The position numbers and the translations under genes are program-made. Positions 29,980 through 42,170 of a stretch of DNA of 64,000 bases are shown here, one piece after another. The notes beneath the pieces are model-generated. The model saw only the letters and a program-made list of their open reading frames with translations. It was not told the origin of the DNA and did no database searches. Source of the stretch: Limnanthes douglasii subsp. nivea (taxonomy: Eukaryota > Streptophyta > Magnoliopsida > Brassicales > Limnanthaceae); NCBI GenBank assembly GCA_036936605.1, contig JAUPFV010000005.1, forward strand, positions 73,420,885 through 73,484,884, in the 5' to 3' direction. The number at the start of each line of letters is the position of its first letter. Position 1 is the stretch's first letter.

Positions 29980-30420
29980 TATTTGATTAGTTACCAATGT
30001 GAGTTCCAACCTCTCTGGCTTTGAAATAAAGAACTATCTTAGGAATTTCTGTATATATTCTTGTTGAGATTAAATGCCCCTTCATTATATTTCCTTTGAT
30101 ATCAACACCAAGTATCCTCATATCCTCACCCATATCTTTCATCTCATGCTCTTCTTTCAGTTGAGTTTTCACTATTACAATCTTATTCATATCTTATCCG
30201 ACTATAATGATATCATCCATATACAATATCCATAAAACATATCTGTCCATGTGTGTTGTCCCATTCAAATAGAAAAAATTGTCATATCAGCTTTGTTTGT
30301 ACTTGATGGATCTTATAAAAGAATTAAATCTTCTATTCCACTCCAATATCGATTGTTTCGACCCATAGAGTGGTCTCTTCAACAAACACACATCTCATTC
30401 TTCCATTCTTTAAACCCCAT
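29980..30420 (-). pseudogene. pol: copia reverse transcriptase fragment
   Basis: Minus-strand reading gives VCLLKRPLYGSKQSILEWNR, then ILYMDDIIIVG (the catalytic YxDD block as YMDD) and TQLKEEHEMKDMGEDMRILG. These are three consecutive copia RT blocks with stops between them. The flanks carry no other copia domain, so this is an isolated fragment. It differs in sequence from the RT of Copia-1, -2 and -3. Confidence 0.8.
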
Positions 30421-31912
30421 CAACTAACACATTTAAATTGTCTCTGTCAATTCTTAATGTAGGAAAGAAATAGTAATATTCATTTTATTAAACTATAGAT
30501 CAAACCTAGCAAACATTAATAAAAGAATCTTAAATAAAGTTTGTTTTAGTGAGTTCAGATATTAAGAATGTTGCCTTAGGAAATTGTTATATGTGAATTC
30601 TAGAGAGAAAACGAGATATAGAGGAGCTAAAACCTAGCAAATGAGTTTAGTAGAAAAAGTGTTGAACCCCTTTATTGTGTTAGCCTTGCCCTTTATATAG
30701 AGGAGCTAAAACTTAGCCTTAAACTGAAATCGGTTACAAAAGAGGACAAATTACCCTTAGTCCTTAACAATATTACATAGTCACAATTGTTCTCTTGAAC
30801 TTACATTATTTACAGTGTAGTCCTTAAACTTACATTACTTACAACTTAGTCCTTAAAATCCTACTTCCATATCAGTAACACCTCTAGTTCTCATGTCAGT
30901 AAATGAATGAGAACTAAAATATCCTCGAATTCTTCCATATGTCGTATTAGTCACTGTGATACAAAATCGATGTCAAATACTCGGTATAAAACTCGAAGTC
31001 CAAAAATCAATGGAAGACTGAAACAAATGTAAATTCGAAGCAAAACCCAGTCATTGAATTATTCTGAAACACAATAATTTTCTTTTCTTTCTCCTCGAAT
31101 AATTATGGAAGTAGCTTCAAAATGTTACTGCCAAATTTCATCAAGAGTGTAAACAAATGTAACCGTTTCATATTACCGTTCAAATCTATCATGACTATCT
31201 AGCTACTAGACCCATAGCTAGATAACTAGTCTAACAAATTTCGAACTCTTAACTTTCTCACCGCTTTGTATTCTTCCCTATCACCATAGAGTCATTTCCA
31301 TTTCACACGTCTTCCTATCTTTCTTTAAATTCATCAGTAGCCTCATTTTTTATTCTCACAACACAAATCACTTGAAAGAGAATTCAAACACTTGGCTACC
31401 TTCAACGTGTTCTTTATTTTTTTTCAACATCTTCATTAGAAAACTCAAACTTTCCGATTAATATTCATCTTATTCGGTCAATCTTTATCCGGTTTATGAG
31501 ATAAAATTCAAAAAACAGAAAATCTAAGACTAGCATACCCAAAAAACCAAAATCTCCAGAACTTGACAATAACTTAGTCTTCGGATCATACGAATATTTT
31601 TGTATCACCCAAAGAGCGGAGGAATATAAAGCTTCATGATTAATCAGCAACGCTCCTGTTGGAACAACCACCAAAATAACTTACTTCGGTAATTTTGATC
31701 CAACCAAAATTCGTGCTTTCTCTCCATCTCCAATAACCGAAGAACATCGCTCTGCCAAAGTTCTAGCGCCTAAAACACCTCGAGTCTCTTTTTACAAATC
31801 AAAGTTTCTCCTTTGATTAGTGAAGAAACGAACGAATCTTCTTTAAAAAAAATTAAAATACTCTTTTTTCGACTCATCCTTCAACAATAAAAAAAGAAGA
31901 ACTTTTATAGCC
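30421..31912. other. non-coding stretch left of D's antisense ORF
   Basis: No gene is recognised. The string tatagaggagctaaaac occurs twice (30621 and 30697), the second time inside a TATA-like tttatatagagg. Phrases such as acttacattatttacagtgtagtcctt repeat in variants at 30800-30860. It could include an LTR of an unidentified element. The minus frame 31465-31674 has no motif. Confidence 0.4.
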
Positions 31913-34450
31913 ATGAGAGACGACTCAGAAATCATCCCAACTCATCCCTCTTCGAATCCAACTATTGAGGCTTCTCCTTAGAGAGAGATAATCGAGGAAG
32001 TTCCTCAAGAAAATAATCCTTCACAAGAAACTGATGATCAATTGCCTCAACAAAATCCTTCCTAAAATAGAAAAGAAATATCAGGAGCCAATAAGCTGAT
32101 TTCGAGGCCACCAGAGTTGATCAAGAAGCTGAATTCGATGATGGGAATTAGAAACTACCACAGATAGGAATACCCGTAAGCCTCAGAAAAAGAAAAAACT
32201 GGATTTGTTTCTGAAGAAGAAAGAGCTGTTATCGGCAGAAATTTAAGGGAGCTCGATGCTAATTACATCATTCAACTGAAAAATGTTCGATACATATATT
32301 GCAAAGAGAGGCAAGCTTCAGATCTAACAAACCAATGGGAATGGGAGATAAAATCACAGTTTGAATGCCTAAACAAGGAGAAACTCCCTTAGACTGCAAA
32401 TACGATGAATTGGTAGTCTACCGCAAAATCATCAATTGGGGTCTTCGGTTTCCACTGGATCCTATGATCGTGGAATATTTCGAACCTCTCAACTTAACCC
32501 CATCTCATGTGACACCGAATCAATGGTTCACTCTTATTTCAGTAATAATGGCATATCGGGTATCCAAGATTCCAATCAGCATCAAGGATTTCATCTCCTT
32601 AACCCAATTATCGAAAGGTTCGAAGCTCCTTTTCTATTACCTCACTCTGGTGGATGACCTAAAAATCATCGATGATCTCTTGGAAGCTAATAAATTCTGG
32701 AAACAAAAGTTTATCTTCATCTTGGGAGCACAGGAGAATGGAAAGGAGATTTTCGATGCGAATCCATCAAAGCTAAATCTCAACTGGAGAAACAACTGTA
32801 AGTACTTCGAAAATTATACACTTTGAAATAAATTCCATCTATTGTCTTTCTCCTTCCTTAATTATCTACTTGCATGATTATTTCAGAAATTTGAGGCGAT
32901 ATTCAGTACGTCGACTAACAGCTAAGGATATTTTCAAGAAGCTTGCCACCTGGGTCGAGAAAGAGTGGAATAATGCTTTCCACACCGCCTTCCAACCGAT
33001 CAACTTCCTTAATAACCATCTGTTTCCGATCACAGAGGGAGGCTTGCCTCCTCGAAATTTGATGGAAGAACCCAATCCCAAAATAGCTTGCAAAAGGTTA
33101 GTTCATCCTGATTGCAAAGTATTCCTCTATATACGTAACAGGTCAGAAAGTCATCTACCAAAAAATAATAAAAGACTAACAAGGAAAAGAAATGTAAAAA
33201 GGCAGCTAACACGTCTGGTGCTAGCCGTTCAACTCCATCAAAGCTAAACCTCCAAAACAAAAAATCAGGAGAGCAATCCCTTTCAACCATCGAATAAGGG
33301 AAAGATCAAGAACCATCTTCGAAGAAAAAGAAAGCTTATTCCAGTTCTCATGGAAATAAAAAGAAAGAAGACAAAATCACTGCGTATACATTGGTCGATG
33401 AAGAAGAGATCATAACTGTGGAAACTCAACAAAACCCTTCTTTCGAAGAGCAAACAACCAATAATGACACTTTAATAGTCATCGAAGACAATATTGATGA
33501 TGAGAACCAAAATGTTGAACGCTTTGACCCTGACAGTTTCATTAATTTTAACGAGTCACATGAGCTTGCTGGAGAGGACGATCATGTTCTCCAAGACCTC
33601 CCAAATTATATGCATCACTTTGGGAGACCAACAACCGTCGAAGCGTCTCCAGAAATTATCTATCCCTCTGAACCAACTACAACTTTAGATATGATTCCTT
33701 GTCCAAGTATCTCACAATTTCCTCCTCCTCCACCTAATCCTGCGATCTTTGCTCCATTTCTACCATTTACCGATCTCAATGCTGTAGCAAAATCACTTGC
33801 TTCCCAAGTCGAAGCTTCTCAAGATTATTTGAAGCAATTGGCCAAAGGCATGGTCCGCTACAAAGGTCTTGCTGAACATGAAAAACAGCTAAGAGAATTT
33901 TTTTAACACAAGGTGGTCGATCAATTCCATATGTTTGAACTAGCCAGGTCTGAGCTTATTCGAGGCGCTCTCTTCAAGAAAAATCATTTGCGAACAACAC
34001 ATTTTGTTGACAAAGAAAATCTGAAGGCTTCTCATGAAGAAAAGATGAATAAGATCAAAACTGATCATACTAATGAGCTAGCTGCTGAAAAATCAAAATC
34101 TGAAGGTCTCCAAAACTCTCTTACTTCTAGCGAGGCAAAAAATAAAGAGTTGACCGATGACATAACCATATTAAAGAATGATTTTGAGGAGGAAAATGCT
34201 GCTGCTGTTGCTGCTGTTGTTGCTGCTGCCGAAGCTGAATTTTGGAAGGACATGTTGGCTGCCATTAAAAATGGCAAAGAAGAAACAACCATCACTCTTC
34301 CTCGAGAACTTCATGCAACTTATCCAAGGATTAACCTTACAAGTTTCTAGAATGACATTCCAATCGAAAAGCGTCGAAGTGAAGCCTTCGATCCTATCCC
34401 CGACTCATCATCTTCAGAGGAGAAATCATGCGAGGAAGATGAGTCATCTG
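31913..34450 (+). pseudogene. antisense ORF of element D, diverged
   Basis: The ATG at 31913 opens MRDDSEIIPTHPSSNPTIEA. The conserved block is at 32365-32826: PLDCKYDELVVYRKIINWGL, RFPLDPMIVEYFEPLNLTPS, TPNQWFTLISVIMAYRVSKI, LLFYYLTLVDDLKIIDDLLE. The intron is at the family position (32798-32886). The second exon region is less conserved (ATWVEKEWNNAFHTAF). The last part (33913-34350) is a coiled coil with an Ala-rich interruption, and an acidic tail continues past a TAG at 34348. Compared with A, C and E roughly half the residues differ, yet the domain core is held. Stops and frame changes make it a pseudogene. Confidence 0.7.
32798..32886 (+). other. conserved intron of the aORF (element D)
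   Basis: Donor GTAAGT after AACAACT and acceptor ATTATTTCAG enclose 89 bases. Its position matches the introns in A, C and E although the exon sequence has diverged. Confidence 0.7.
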
Positions 34451-35058
34451 AATATTTTTATCGCTCTTTTTTGTATTTGTGAAATTAGAAATTTTCTTTT
34501 TGTACTTCAAAGAATTAATCTAATTGACAAATGTTTTGCTTATTTTTTGCTTTTATCATCTTCGTATATTATCCGATGATAAAAATTCTAAAATAGATAT
34601 GATAAGTACTTTTAAACTAACACTTTATAATTATAAATTGTAAATATACCACTTCAAATACCTTAATGAAGTTGGTGAACATGATTTCACTTCGAATTAT
34701 TGGTAGCATATCTGTTGAACCTTATACTTTGAAAAAATATAGTGCATTATTGAGCGTTGCACTTCGCAAAAACTGTAATGTGTTCATCGAACATAATACC
34801 TCGAAAATGGTTGTTTCTTCAAAAAGTGCAATAGATACTTCAGAACATTCTACTCTTAGCCAACCTCAAAGATGATCAGTCTTTGATAGGTTATTAGGGT
34901 AGTTTTAAACAAACATTTGTAAACAACCATTGGCCAAAAACAAATTTTATTAATAATATTGAATATCTACCTAGCACCTCGTTAAAACCTTCTTGGGCCA
35001 ACATGGTAGGAAAGAGTGCGCCATTCAAAAGTGAAAAATCCAAAATACAAAGACAAAT
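34451..35058. other. spacer between D's aORF and D's pol end
   Basis: AT-rich with no domain. It corresponds to the spacer at 19534-19942 in A. Near 34970 cctcgttaaaaccttcttgg parallels the cattaaaacctcctgagcca string of element C at 45604, both just before the pol stop. Confidence 0.5.
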
Positions 35059-35570
35059 CTATTCCCAATAAAGCTTCAAATGTTGTATATTCCATAGGTG
35101 CTGAAGCATCCTCCCTTCAAAATCACAAAGATGATAAGACCCCAACTTTATCCTCTCAACAACCATATAAGGCCCTTCGCAGTTCAGAGCCATTTTCCCA
35201 AGAAGTTTCTCATTTGTATGCATAAATACTTTTCTCAACACCTTATCACATTCTTTGAATTATCTCCTCTTAACCTTCGAATCATATCTATTCTTATAAG
35301 AGTTTGATAATAGATTACATTCAAATGAGCTCAAACTATTTTTTACTCAATCAAATCTAAATTCGCCCTTCTAACTTCATCGTTAAATATTTCAGAATAT
35401 TGTTTTATCCTAAAAGATGACATCGTAGATTCTATAGGACTCACTACATCCATTCCATATGCTAGAGAAAAAAAGTCTCTTTTGTAGCCTCCCTATGAGT
35501 TGTCCGATAAGCCCAAAGCACCTCTTGCAAATAATTTGGCCATTTTCCTACTGCCCCCATCAAATTAAGT
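35059..35570 (-). pseudogene. pol: integrase C-terminal fragment of element D
   Basis: Frame 35241-35059 is MLRKVFMHTNEKLLGKMALN...EGPYMVVERIKLGSYHL, ending NIQHLKLYWE, the C-terminus of the family's integrase. Further right (35241-35565) the minus strand continues with decayed FALVYGMD-like and QEVLWAYRT-like wording. At about 35571 it stops abruptly and plus-strand pol of element E begins. The rest of D pol is absent. Confidence 0.75.
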
Positions 35571-35573
35571 AGA

Positions 35574-37287
35574 ATGACCAAGTGGTCAGTAGAGCTGGGT
35601 GACTACGATATTGATTTTACCCCTCGAACAGCAGTCAAAGCCCAAACTGTGGCTGATTTCTTAGTTGAATTCCATTCAGATAGGGATACTAAGCAAGCAA
35701 CCGGTGTAAAAGATAAAAAAGTATGGGTCATCCGGACTGATGGTGGATCAAGTACTATGGGTTGTGGTACTGGGATATGTTTAACCTCTCCGTACGGTGA
35801 CATGATGTACCAGGCTATATGTTTAGCCTTCGGGGCTTCCAATAAAGAGTCCGAATATGAAGTTGTTATAGATGGTTTGAAGTTAGCTCTCATTTGTGGA
35901 GCCAAAAGGGTCAGGTTAATGAGCGACTCTCAGTTTCTTATCCATCATGCACAAGGTCAATCTGAAGCCAAAAAGGAGCAGCTGATTAAATATTTGTTCA
36001 TCCTCAAAGAAGTGACACTCAATTTCAAAAGCATCACTTATGAGCGCATACCTCGAACGGAAAATACGTTAGCAGACTCCTTGGCAACCATAGCCTACTC
36101 TGAGTCCTACCCTTGGATACATGTGCAAGAATTCCCATCCATTCAAATCAATCCAAAGATTCGAGGTTTCCTCTCGTTCAATATTTCTCAAATGGCATCT
36201 TGCCTTCGAAAAAAGCAATAACAAGAAAAATAAAATACAAGGCTCGTGGTTTTGTCATCCGAAGAGATGTTCTTTATAAGAAATCTTATAGTAAACCCCT
36301 TTTGATGTTTGGGGATTGATGAGTCTCAAATGGTGCTCTCCGAATTACATGATGGTGAGGGATCAACACACTGTGGATTCAGGGCTCTAATTAGAAGAGT
36401 ATTGTTAGCTGGGTACTACTAGCCCTCCATAATGCAAGATGCCAAGGAGCTAGTGAAGAAGTGTGATCCATGCCAACGATACAACAATGACATTCATACC
36501 CCAACTGTCCCTTTGGAATCAATTTCTGAGCCAATACCTTTTGCTCGGTGGGGGTTGGATTTAGTGGGACCTCTACCCATGGCGTCCAGGGGGTGCAGAA
36601 CTATAATTGTTGCCATTGATTACTTTTCGAAGTGGATCAAAGCAGCCCCATTGGCAGGAACTACCTCGAAAGTTGTTATCAAATTCATCATGTCTAACAT
36701 TTGTTGCAGATTTGGGGTTCCACAAAAGATAACTATAGACAATGGGCCACAATTCGACAACAAGGAAATGGAGAATTTTTGCGCCTCGAGAGGCATTCAA
36801 CACTGTTTCTCTTCTCCTTTCCACCCACAGGAAAATTGTCAAGTTGAAGTGGCTAATAGGACCATATTTTCCGGTCTTAAAAAGAATTTAGAAGGAGCTG
36901 CTGGAAAATGGACAAGTTATCTACAAGAAGTCTTATGGGCCTACCGGACCACTCCCGGGGCTGCAACACAAGAGTCTCCCTTTTCCTTAGTATATGGGAT
37001 GGATGCCATAGCTCCCATAGAAGCTACTCTTCCTTCATTTCGAGTTCATAATTTTTCCGAACACGCTAACAAAGTGGCGGTCAGAGGCCAGTTTGACTTG
37101 ATGGAAGAAAGAAGAGTTAAGGCTCACCTCAGAGCCACACACTATCAAGGTTTGATGAGAAGCAGTTTTGCTTCTAAAATTAAGAGAAGGGATATTCAAC
37201 CAGGGGATAAAGTATTAAGGAAATTCTTCCTACATACCAAGGAGAAGTAGTTCGGCAAGTTAGCTCCAACTTGGGAAGGACCCTATG
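35574..37287 (+). pseudogene. pol: second RNase H and integrase of element E
   Basis: Frame 35574-36221 starts inside pol (MTKWSVELGDYDIDFTPRTA) and has VIRTDGGSSTMGCGTGICLT, NKESEYEVVIDGLKLALIC and DSQFLIHH, the RNase H core. After frame changes at 36130-36430, frame 36432-37250 carries CDPCQRYNNDIHTP, WGLDLVGPLPMASRG, TIDNGPQFDNKEMENFC and NCQVEVANRTIFSGL, the DDE integrase core. The MTKW start is only the first Met after the junction. Reading continues as FGKLAPTWEGPYVVS and is lost at 37288, where minus-strand aORF sequence starts. Confidence 0.85.
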
Positions 37288-39760
37288 TGGTCAGTGACCA
37301 GCCTGATGGCCAAGTTCTCCTGACTTTTCTTCAACTCCTCGTTTTCTTTCTTCAATGCCTCGGCATTTTAGTTGGCACTAAGGAGGTCGCTAGATAATTT
37401 CTCTTTATCGGAGTTGAGTGTGTTGATGATGGCCGACTGATTTCGCACTTGCTTCTCCACGGTAAGCACTGGCTGGATATTGCTCAGTAAGGAATAGGTG
37501 ACAGTGTCTCTTTCACTTGAAATAGAAAACAACCTGCCATTGAAAGTGGCAATGTTTGAATAGCTTGGGGGAGGTAGGGTCCAGCAAAATCATCTTTGGC
37601 AAAGTCTTCAAAGTAAAGACCAATCCCTTGAAGCCCAGTGATGTCGACACTGTCAATATTAATGTCCCATCCGGCACCCTCTCCGGTGTGAAAGTCACTG
37701 GGGATTTCTTCTGCTTGAGTGGGGTCAGTTGGGTCAACTGGAGGAAGATTCTCCGGAGGCCGGAGAGAAACTTCATCTTCCTTGGAGGTTTTATTTTTCT
37801 TGGCCTCCCTCTCTACGCCTTCTGCTCCCCGTTTTCTGTCTTTCTTGGGAACCTTTGGGGGTTTTGGAGATCCAACCACTTCCCTAGTGCTTTCATGCTC
37901 CACCACTTGTAGTAAAGCAACATCAATCTTTCCTTGGTCTTGCCCTCTAGGTTTGTTGGGACAACTTCCTCCACCTCGGTAGGATTGGCCTCAACCACAC
38001 CTTGCTTGCCTTTGCCCTTCTTGCCCTTCATCTTGCTTGGGGCTTTAGCTCTGCCCAGCAAGACCAATTTTCCATCTTTTCCCTCTGTCTTCCGAAGAAT
38101 CACCCCCCAAGGGGTGGAGTGGTTAATTCCTCCCAAGACAAGTCCTTCCGGTCGGTTGTATTCCAAAGATGGGATCTTGTTAAATTGCCTCCGGTAAAAC
38201 AGTTGTGGAAACGGTTACCCCATTTCTCACCAGCCCAAGCATTTAGCTTGACACAAGTAGTCTTCCCAGCCTCTAAGTAATTGTTGAAATCCTTAGGCAG
38301 CACTACCAAAAAACAAAAGAAGATAAATTAGACAAACAAATTTGGTATAAGTAAAGATGAAAGTATGTGACGAGGTTTTTACCATCGCTTCGCCATCTGC
38401 TGGTGAGCATGCTTGGGTTGACACTAGCTTTAATTTTCCTCCTATTCTCCAAGGCGCCACTAATGAACAAAAATTGAGTCTTCCAGCTTTTCTCCGACTC
38501 AAGTAAGTCATCCACCACCTTATAGTTATCGCTCATGTTAAAATGATAGAAGGGGTTGTGGTGGTTCCTGCAAAGGTTGGCCACTGCAGCAAACTGCTCC
38601 ATCGGAAGAGGGATTCTGGAGAGCCTGGAGGCTATAATACAAGCCATGAGCGTATACCAAGCGTTGGAGCTCAATTGGCTTGAGCAGAGCTTTATAAGAT
38701 GGAAGTATCTAACGATCTCCGGATCTAAGGGAAGCCTAAGCCCCCAGTTGAATAGTTCAGTGAAGAAAACTATCTCACTCAGCTTGCAATCCATCGGTGT
38801 CTCCGGATCCACCGATATCCTTACTTTAACGTTCTCAGGGATCCCCCACTTTGTCCTCATCCGACCTAGTTCGGCTGTGTGAATAAAAGCATAATTAATC
38901 TTCTGCATAGACAGCAGGTACCTTGCACTTACTTTGTAGAAGCAAGGTCCTACTTTTCCCACAAGGCACTCCGGAAGATCCGGGTGTTTTAAACATAGCT
39001 TCTCCTTGCCATTGCTTTTCTTGGCAGTAGCAGCCTCACTTGTTTGCCCGGAGAAGTCGGTCTCAAAAGGGGCTTCTTCGATACTATCCTCCATTACATC
39101 TTCCATTACCCTGGAAGGATTATCAGTTATTTTTGGGAGAGAAGAACTGGTGGCTGGCTCAGTAGGTCCTCCGGATGGTTGGGCATTACTTTCATCTTGT
39201 GGTCTGGAGTCCGGCTGGGGCTCAAATCCTGAGGTCTCTTTCCGAAGGCTTGAACTGGTTGCCTCCAGGCCGGACAGCTTGTCCTTGGGGATTTTAATGG
39301 GAGCTTCTGACCCTGTAGTTTTACTCCTAGCCCCGACTTAGAAGGCCTGGATTTGGCAGGTTTAGGTTGTGCAGTTGCAGCCTGTCCTTTCACCAAACGA
39401 CCCCTTTGTCGATCTACCAGCTTCTCTAGGGAGATATCAGCGTCTGATCCCAGGGTAATGAATGGGGAAGGACTCTTAAAGCTTGTAACCGCCTGCTCTG
39501 GTTCAACAACGGGCTCCGATTCTTGGACCGATGAGCCTTAAGCGATTGGAGAAAGGTTGGGTTGGAATAACCTTCTGGGTTTAGAACTTTTGGCAGAAGA
39601 CGGACCTCGATCAGGCTCTGAACTTGGTCTGACAGACTTGTCAATAGGAGAAACAGGGAGTCCTGCAGAAATGCGCCTTTCTCGTTTGACTACTTGAGCT
39701 TTTTCTAACTCCGAAAAGTTGAGCCACCCATCTTTTACTAGGGCGTTTCTTGCTGTGAAA
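37288..39760 (-). pseudogene. antisense ORF of element E
   Basis: Minus-strand counterpart of the C aORF. Exon 1 (about 39760-38393) includes LVKDGWLNFSELEKAQ, the conserved YAFIHTAELGRMRTKWGIPE, FNWGLRLPLDPEIVRYFHLI and the SDNYKVVDDLLE block. The intron is 38392-38303. Exon 2 begins VLPKDFNNYLEAGKTTC and runs to about 37490. The first ~200 bases (37288-37500) are the start of the coiled coil, cut by the deletion. The codon matching C's ATG is ATT here, and stops and shifts occur. Confidence 0.75.
38303..38392 (-). other. conserved intron of the aORF (element E)
   Basis: Minus-strand donor GATG|GTAAAA and acceptor TTTGGTAG flank 90 bases at the same codon as in A, C and D. Confidence 0.75.
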
Positions 39761-39859
39761 ATAAACTCACACCAAAAGAAGGGGTTTTTTAGAGGTAAAA
39801 GCTTTGAAGGTTAACAGAGTAGAGATAATGAAGATGGTAAAATAGTGAAAAGTGGACTA

Positions 39860-39866
39860 ATTTATA
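39860..39866 (-). promoter_or_regulatory. TATA box of the aORF promoter (element E)
   Basis: Minus strand TTTTAGTATAAATTAGTCCAC is conserved with element C (43316-43336), about 100 bases before the aORF start. Conservation in two copies supports a real promoter for the antisense gene. Confidence 0.6.
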
Positions 39867-40154
39867 CTAAAAGAACAAAATATACTTTGATACCTAGGAG
39901 AATACGAAAAGATAGGTGTAATGATTAAAGACGGCGCTGATGTCACCAACATTAATTAAGGGGTTACTTTTTGAAAGTAATTGGGAGCGCCATTCTAGAA
40001 GAAAAAACGGTCGGTGAGGCGAATCAGAGAAGGACATGTGTCCAGCGATCTCTGGCAAAACCGTTCAGCTTCTTAGAGTTTCATCAGTCCGGTCATAGTT
40101 ACGGGTACACATTAACTATTTTTTAGGTCTTGTCCAAGGCATTCGAACAGAAAC

Positions 40155-40170
40155 CTAAAAAAGGGGCTAC
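40155..40170 (+). other. polypurine tract (element E)
   Basis: aaaaaaggggctac directly before the 3' LTR; the primer for plus-strand DNA synthesis. It fixes the orientation of E as plus. Confidence 0.8.
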
Positions 40171-40171
40171 A

Positions 40172-40543
40172 TGATGAGTCCGAATTTTCTCACCACTTAC
40201 TGTGGGAACCGGACAGGGGAAATTCGGACAAAAACCACCCATTGAATAATCCGAACAGGACTAATGTATTAAAAACTAAATCACTTCATGACTAAGCTAA
40301 TTACCTACATGTTAAAAACTAATAGGTCATTGAACTCGACCCGAATTCATAAGTGTGACCCGAACGCCCATGTGGTCCATAATTAAGGGTATAAATACCC
40401 AACCACTTTCATTTATGAGGTTAATGAACATTTAATACAACCACGCAGCTCAAATCTCTCACTACAAACTACTTAAGCATTAAATAACCTTGAAACATCA
40501 TGAAACTCTAGATAAAATTACCCTCAGTTGAAAATAATCTACA
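40172..40543 (+). repeat. 3' LTR of element E
   Basis: TG at 40172 (tgatgagtccgaattttctc) to CA at 40543 (gaaaataatctaca), 372 bases. It is the reverse complement type of the LTRs of C, starting right after the polypurine tract. Confidence 0.9.
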
Positions 40544-42015
40544 CCAAAAATATTATTAAGATATATACTCAACATCTATATATATAGCTTTAACTTGTAC
40601 ATAATTGATATGTCAATAATAAATATAATTTTCACTTCTACATGGTATCAATGTGTAAGTTTAGATCTTGAATTTAAGTTTTCATATCTTCCAATGTGTT
40701 GGCGGGAAATTGTTGTAACTTTCCCGCGGAAGAAAAAAGTTAATTGTCTTTCGCTTTATTAGTCGTCACAAAAAAAGAGAAAATTTCGGTTTTTGAATCT
40801 ATTTTGTGCAAGCACAAGATTCATACCCAATTGAAAGGCAAACGGTGTCGGTTTTTGCTGAATTTTAAAGAATATTTTTAGCACATCTAATGCTTCAATC
40901 TGATTGGTTGGATCGTGAATTCGTGCTAAATTTTGAGAGAGATTGCTGCTGAAATAATATATATTTTTTTGTTTGTAAAATAGGTTTGATTTTATTCCAA
41001 AATTAATTTTAGATATTATTTTAATTTGAGTTTGAATTTGGATTTGGATTTGGATTTGATTTGGATTTAAGTTTTGACATCAATTTGATTTGAATATGGT
41101 TTTCGATTTAGAATTTATTGGGATTTTGATATGATTTTAGTATTTTATTTGGATTTCAACTGTGATGTTGGCTAAGATTTTAAAATTTGGAGTTAGTTTG
41201 ATTTTGATTTTTTACTTAAAGTGATTTAATATCTGATTTCGATTTAATTTTAATTTGAGTTATGATTCGATTTGTATTTGGATTCAATTTTGGTATTGGT
41301 ATTTGTGAGTTTGATTTGGATTCGATTTTTATTTTAGAGGGGGGGTTAAAGTTAGGATTGGTTGCGTGTTTAGATTTTATCTGAAGTTTGTTTCGATCGG
41401 CGTTTGTTGTTTGGATTTTATTTTTGTATTTGATTTTGTTTGGTGTTCGGATCATGTTCGACCTTTGTTTAGATTGACATTTTTTGTTTGGATATTTGGC
41501 GTTTTGATTTGGTTGGCGCTTGGATCTTGTTTAATGTTTGAAATTTGAAAATTTAAGAGTTACGATTTAAGATTTAATTTGGAATTAGAAATAAAAATTT
41601 GGAATTGAATACTTGATATTTAGTTTTGGAGGTTTAAGATTTATTATTGAGGGTTTGAGATTTTATATTTGAATTGAATAGGTGGTTGAATAAGATGACG
41701 AGGTAGAATAAGTTGGAAGACGAATACTTGAAGAATATGTGTGAATAATAGTAGTTAAAGAAGATGTGCGAAGGATAGTACTTGAAGAAGATGTGTGAAG
41801 AATATGTGGAGAAAATGTATGAAAAATGTGAATAAAAAGTTGTTTGAAAGATATGAAGAGATATGATGTTTGAAATTCGTTTGAAGAAGATCATTCAAAG
41901 TATTTTAAAGATTGAAGGAAACTTGCAAATTTTTTCACAAAAAAATACATCATTTTTTGTTTTCTAGAAAAACTCTTGATGCTTTTCACTAAGCCATCAT
42001 GAGTTCGAGAGGGGA
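40544..42015. other. AT-rich stretch with low-complexity repeats
   Basis: A tggtatcaatgtg string at 40643 after a CA-ending AT-rich stretch looks like a copia LTR end plus primer site, but nothing copia-like follows. From 41010 to 41340 imperfect gatttggattt repeats dominate. At 41715-41815 an imperfect 27-base repeat encodes SHIFFKYYP-like units on the minus strand. No gene is seen. Confidence 0.5.
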
Positions 42016-42157
42016 TGTTAGTATATTAGTCTTTTATATTATGTGTTTATCCCACGTCATTATTCTCTTATTTACTATTGGTTTATATATCTATATGTAG
42101 AGACATTTCTATCTATTGTACTCATCTATCAAATAATAAATTATCTTTAATTTTTAC
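42016..42157 (+). repeat. 5' LTR of Copia-2, about 142 bp
   Basis: tgttagtatattagtctttt at the start and tttttaca at the end, with TG..CA termini, followed by the primer site. A TATA-like tatatatctatatg lies at about 42086. The length is small but usual for the Ale/Retrofit type of copia. Confidence 0.65.
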
Positions 42158-42158
42158 A

Positions 42159-42170
42159 TGGTATGAGAGC
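42159..42170 (+). other. primer binding site, tRNA-iMet type (Copia-2)
   Basis: tggtatgagagc differs at one base from the canonical TGGTATCAGAGC. Confidence 0.75.

Larger units (their letters stand above)
35571..40543 (+). mobile_element. Element E: plus-strand Tat-like gypsy, 3' half only
   Basis: The order on the plus strand is RNase H, integrase, antisense ORF (minus), polypurine tract, 3' LTR, so E is the same family as C in the other orientation. The 5' LTR, gag, protease and RT are missing. A second deletion at about 37288 removes the end of integrase and the tail of the aORF. Protein similarity to C is high throughout. Confidence 0.85.

Noticed and set aside
40643..40655. Copia primer binding site and LTR end
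   Set aside because: Only tggtatca matches, no gag follows and no LTR start could be found; noted in the stretch description only.
41010..41340. Telomere-like repeat
   Set aside because: The units are imperfect gatttggattt, not the plant TTTAGGG repeat.
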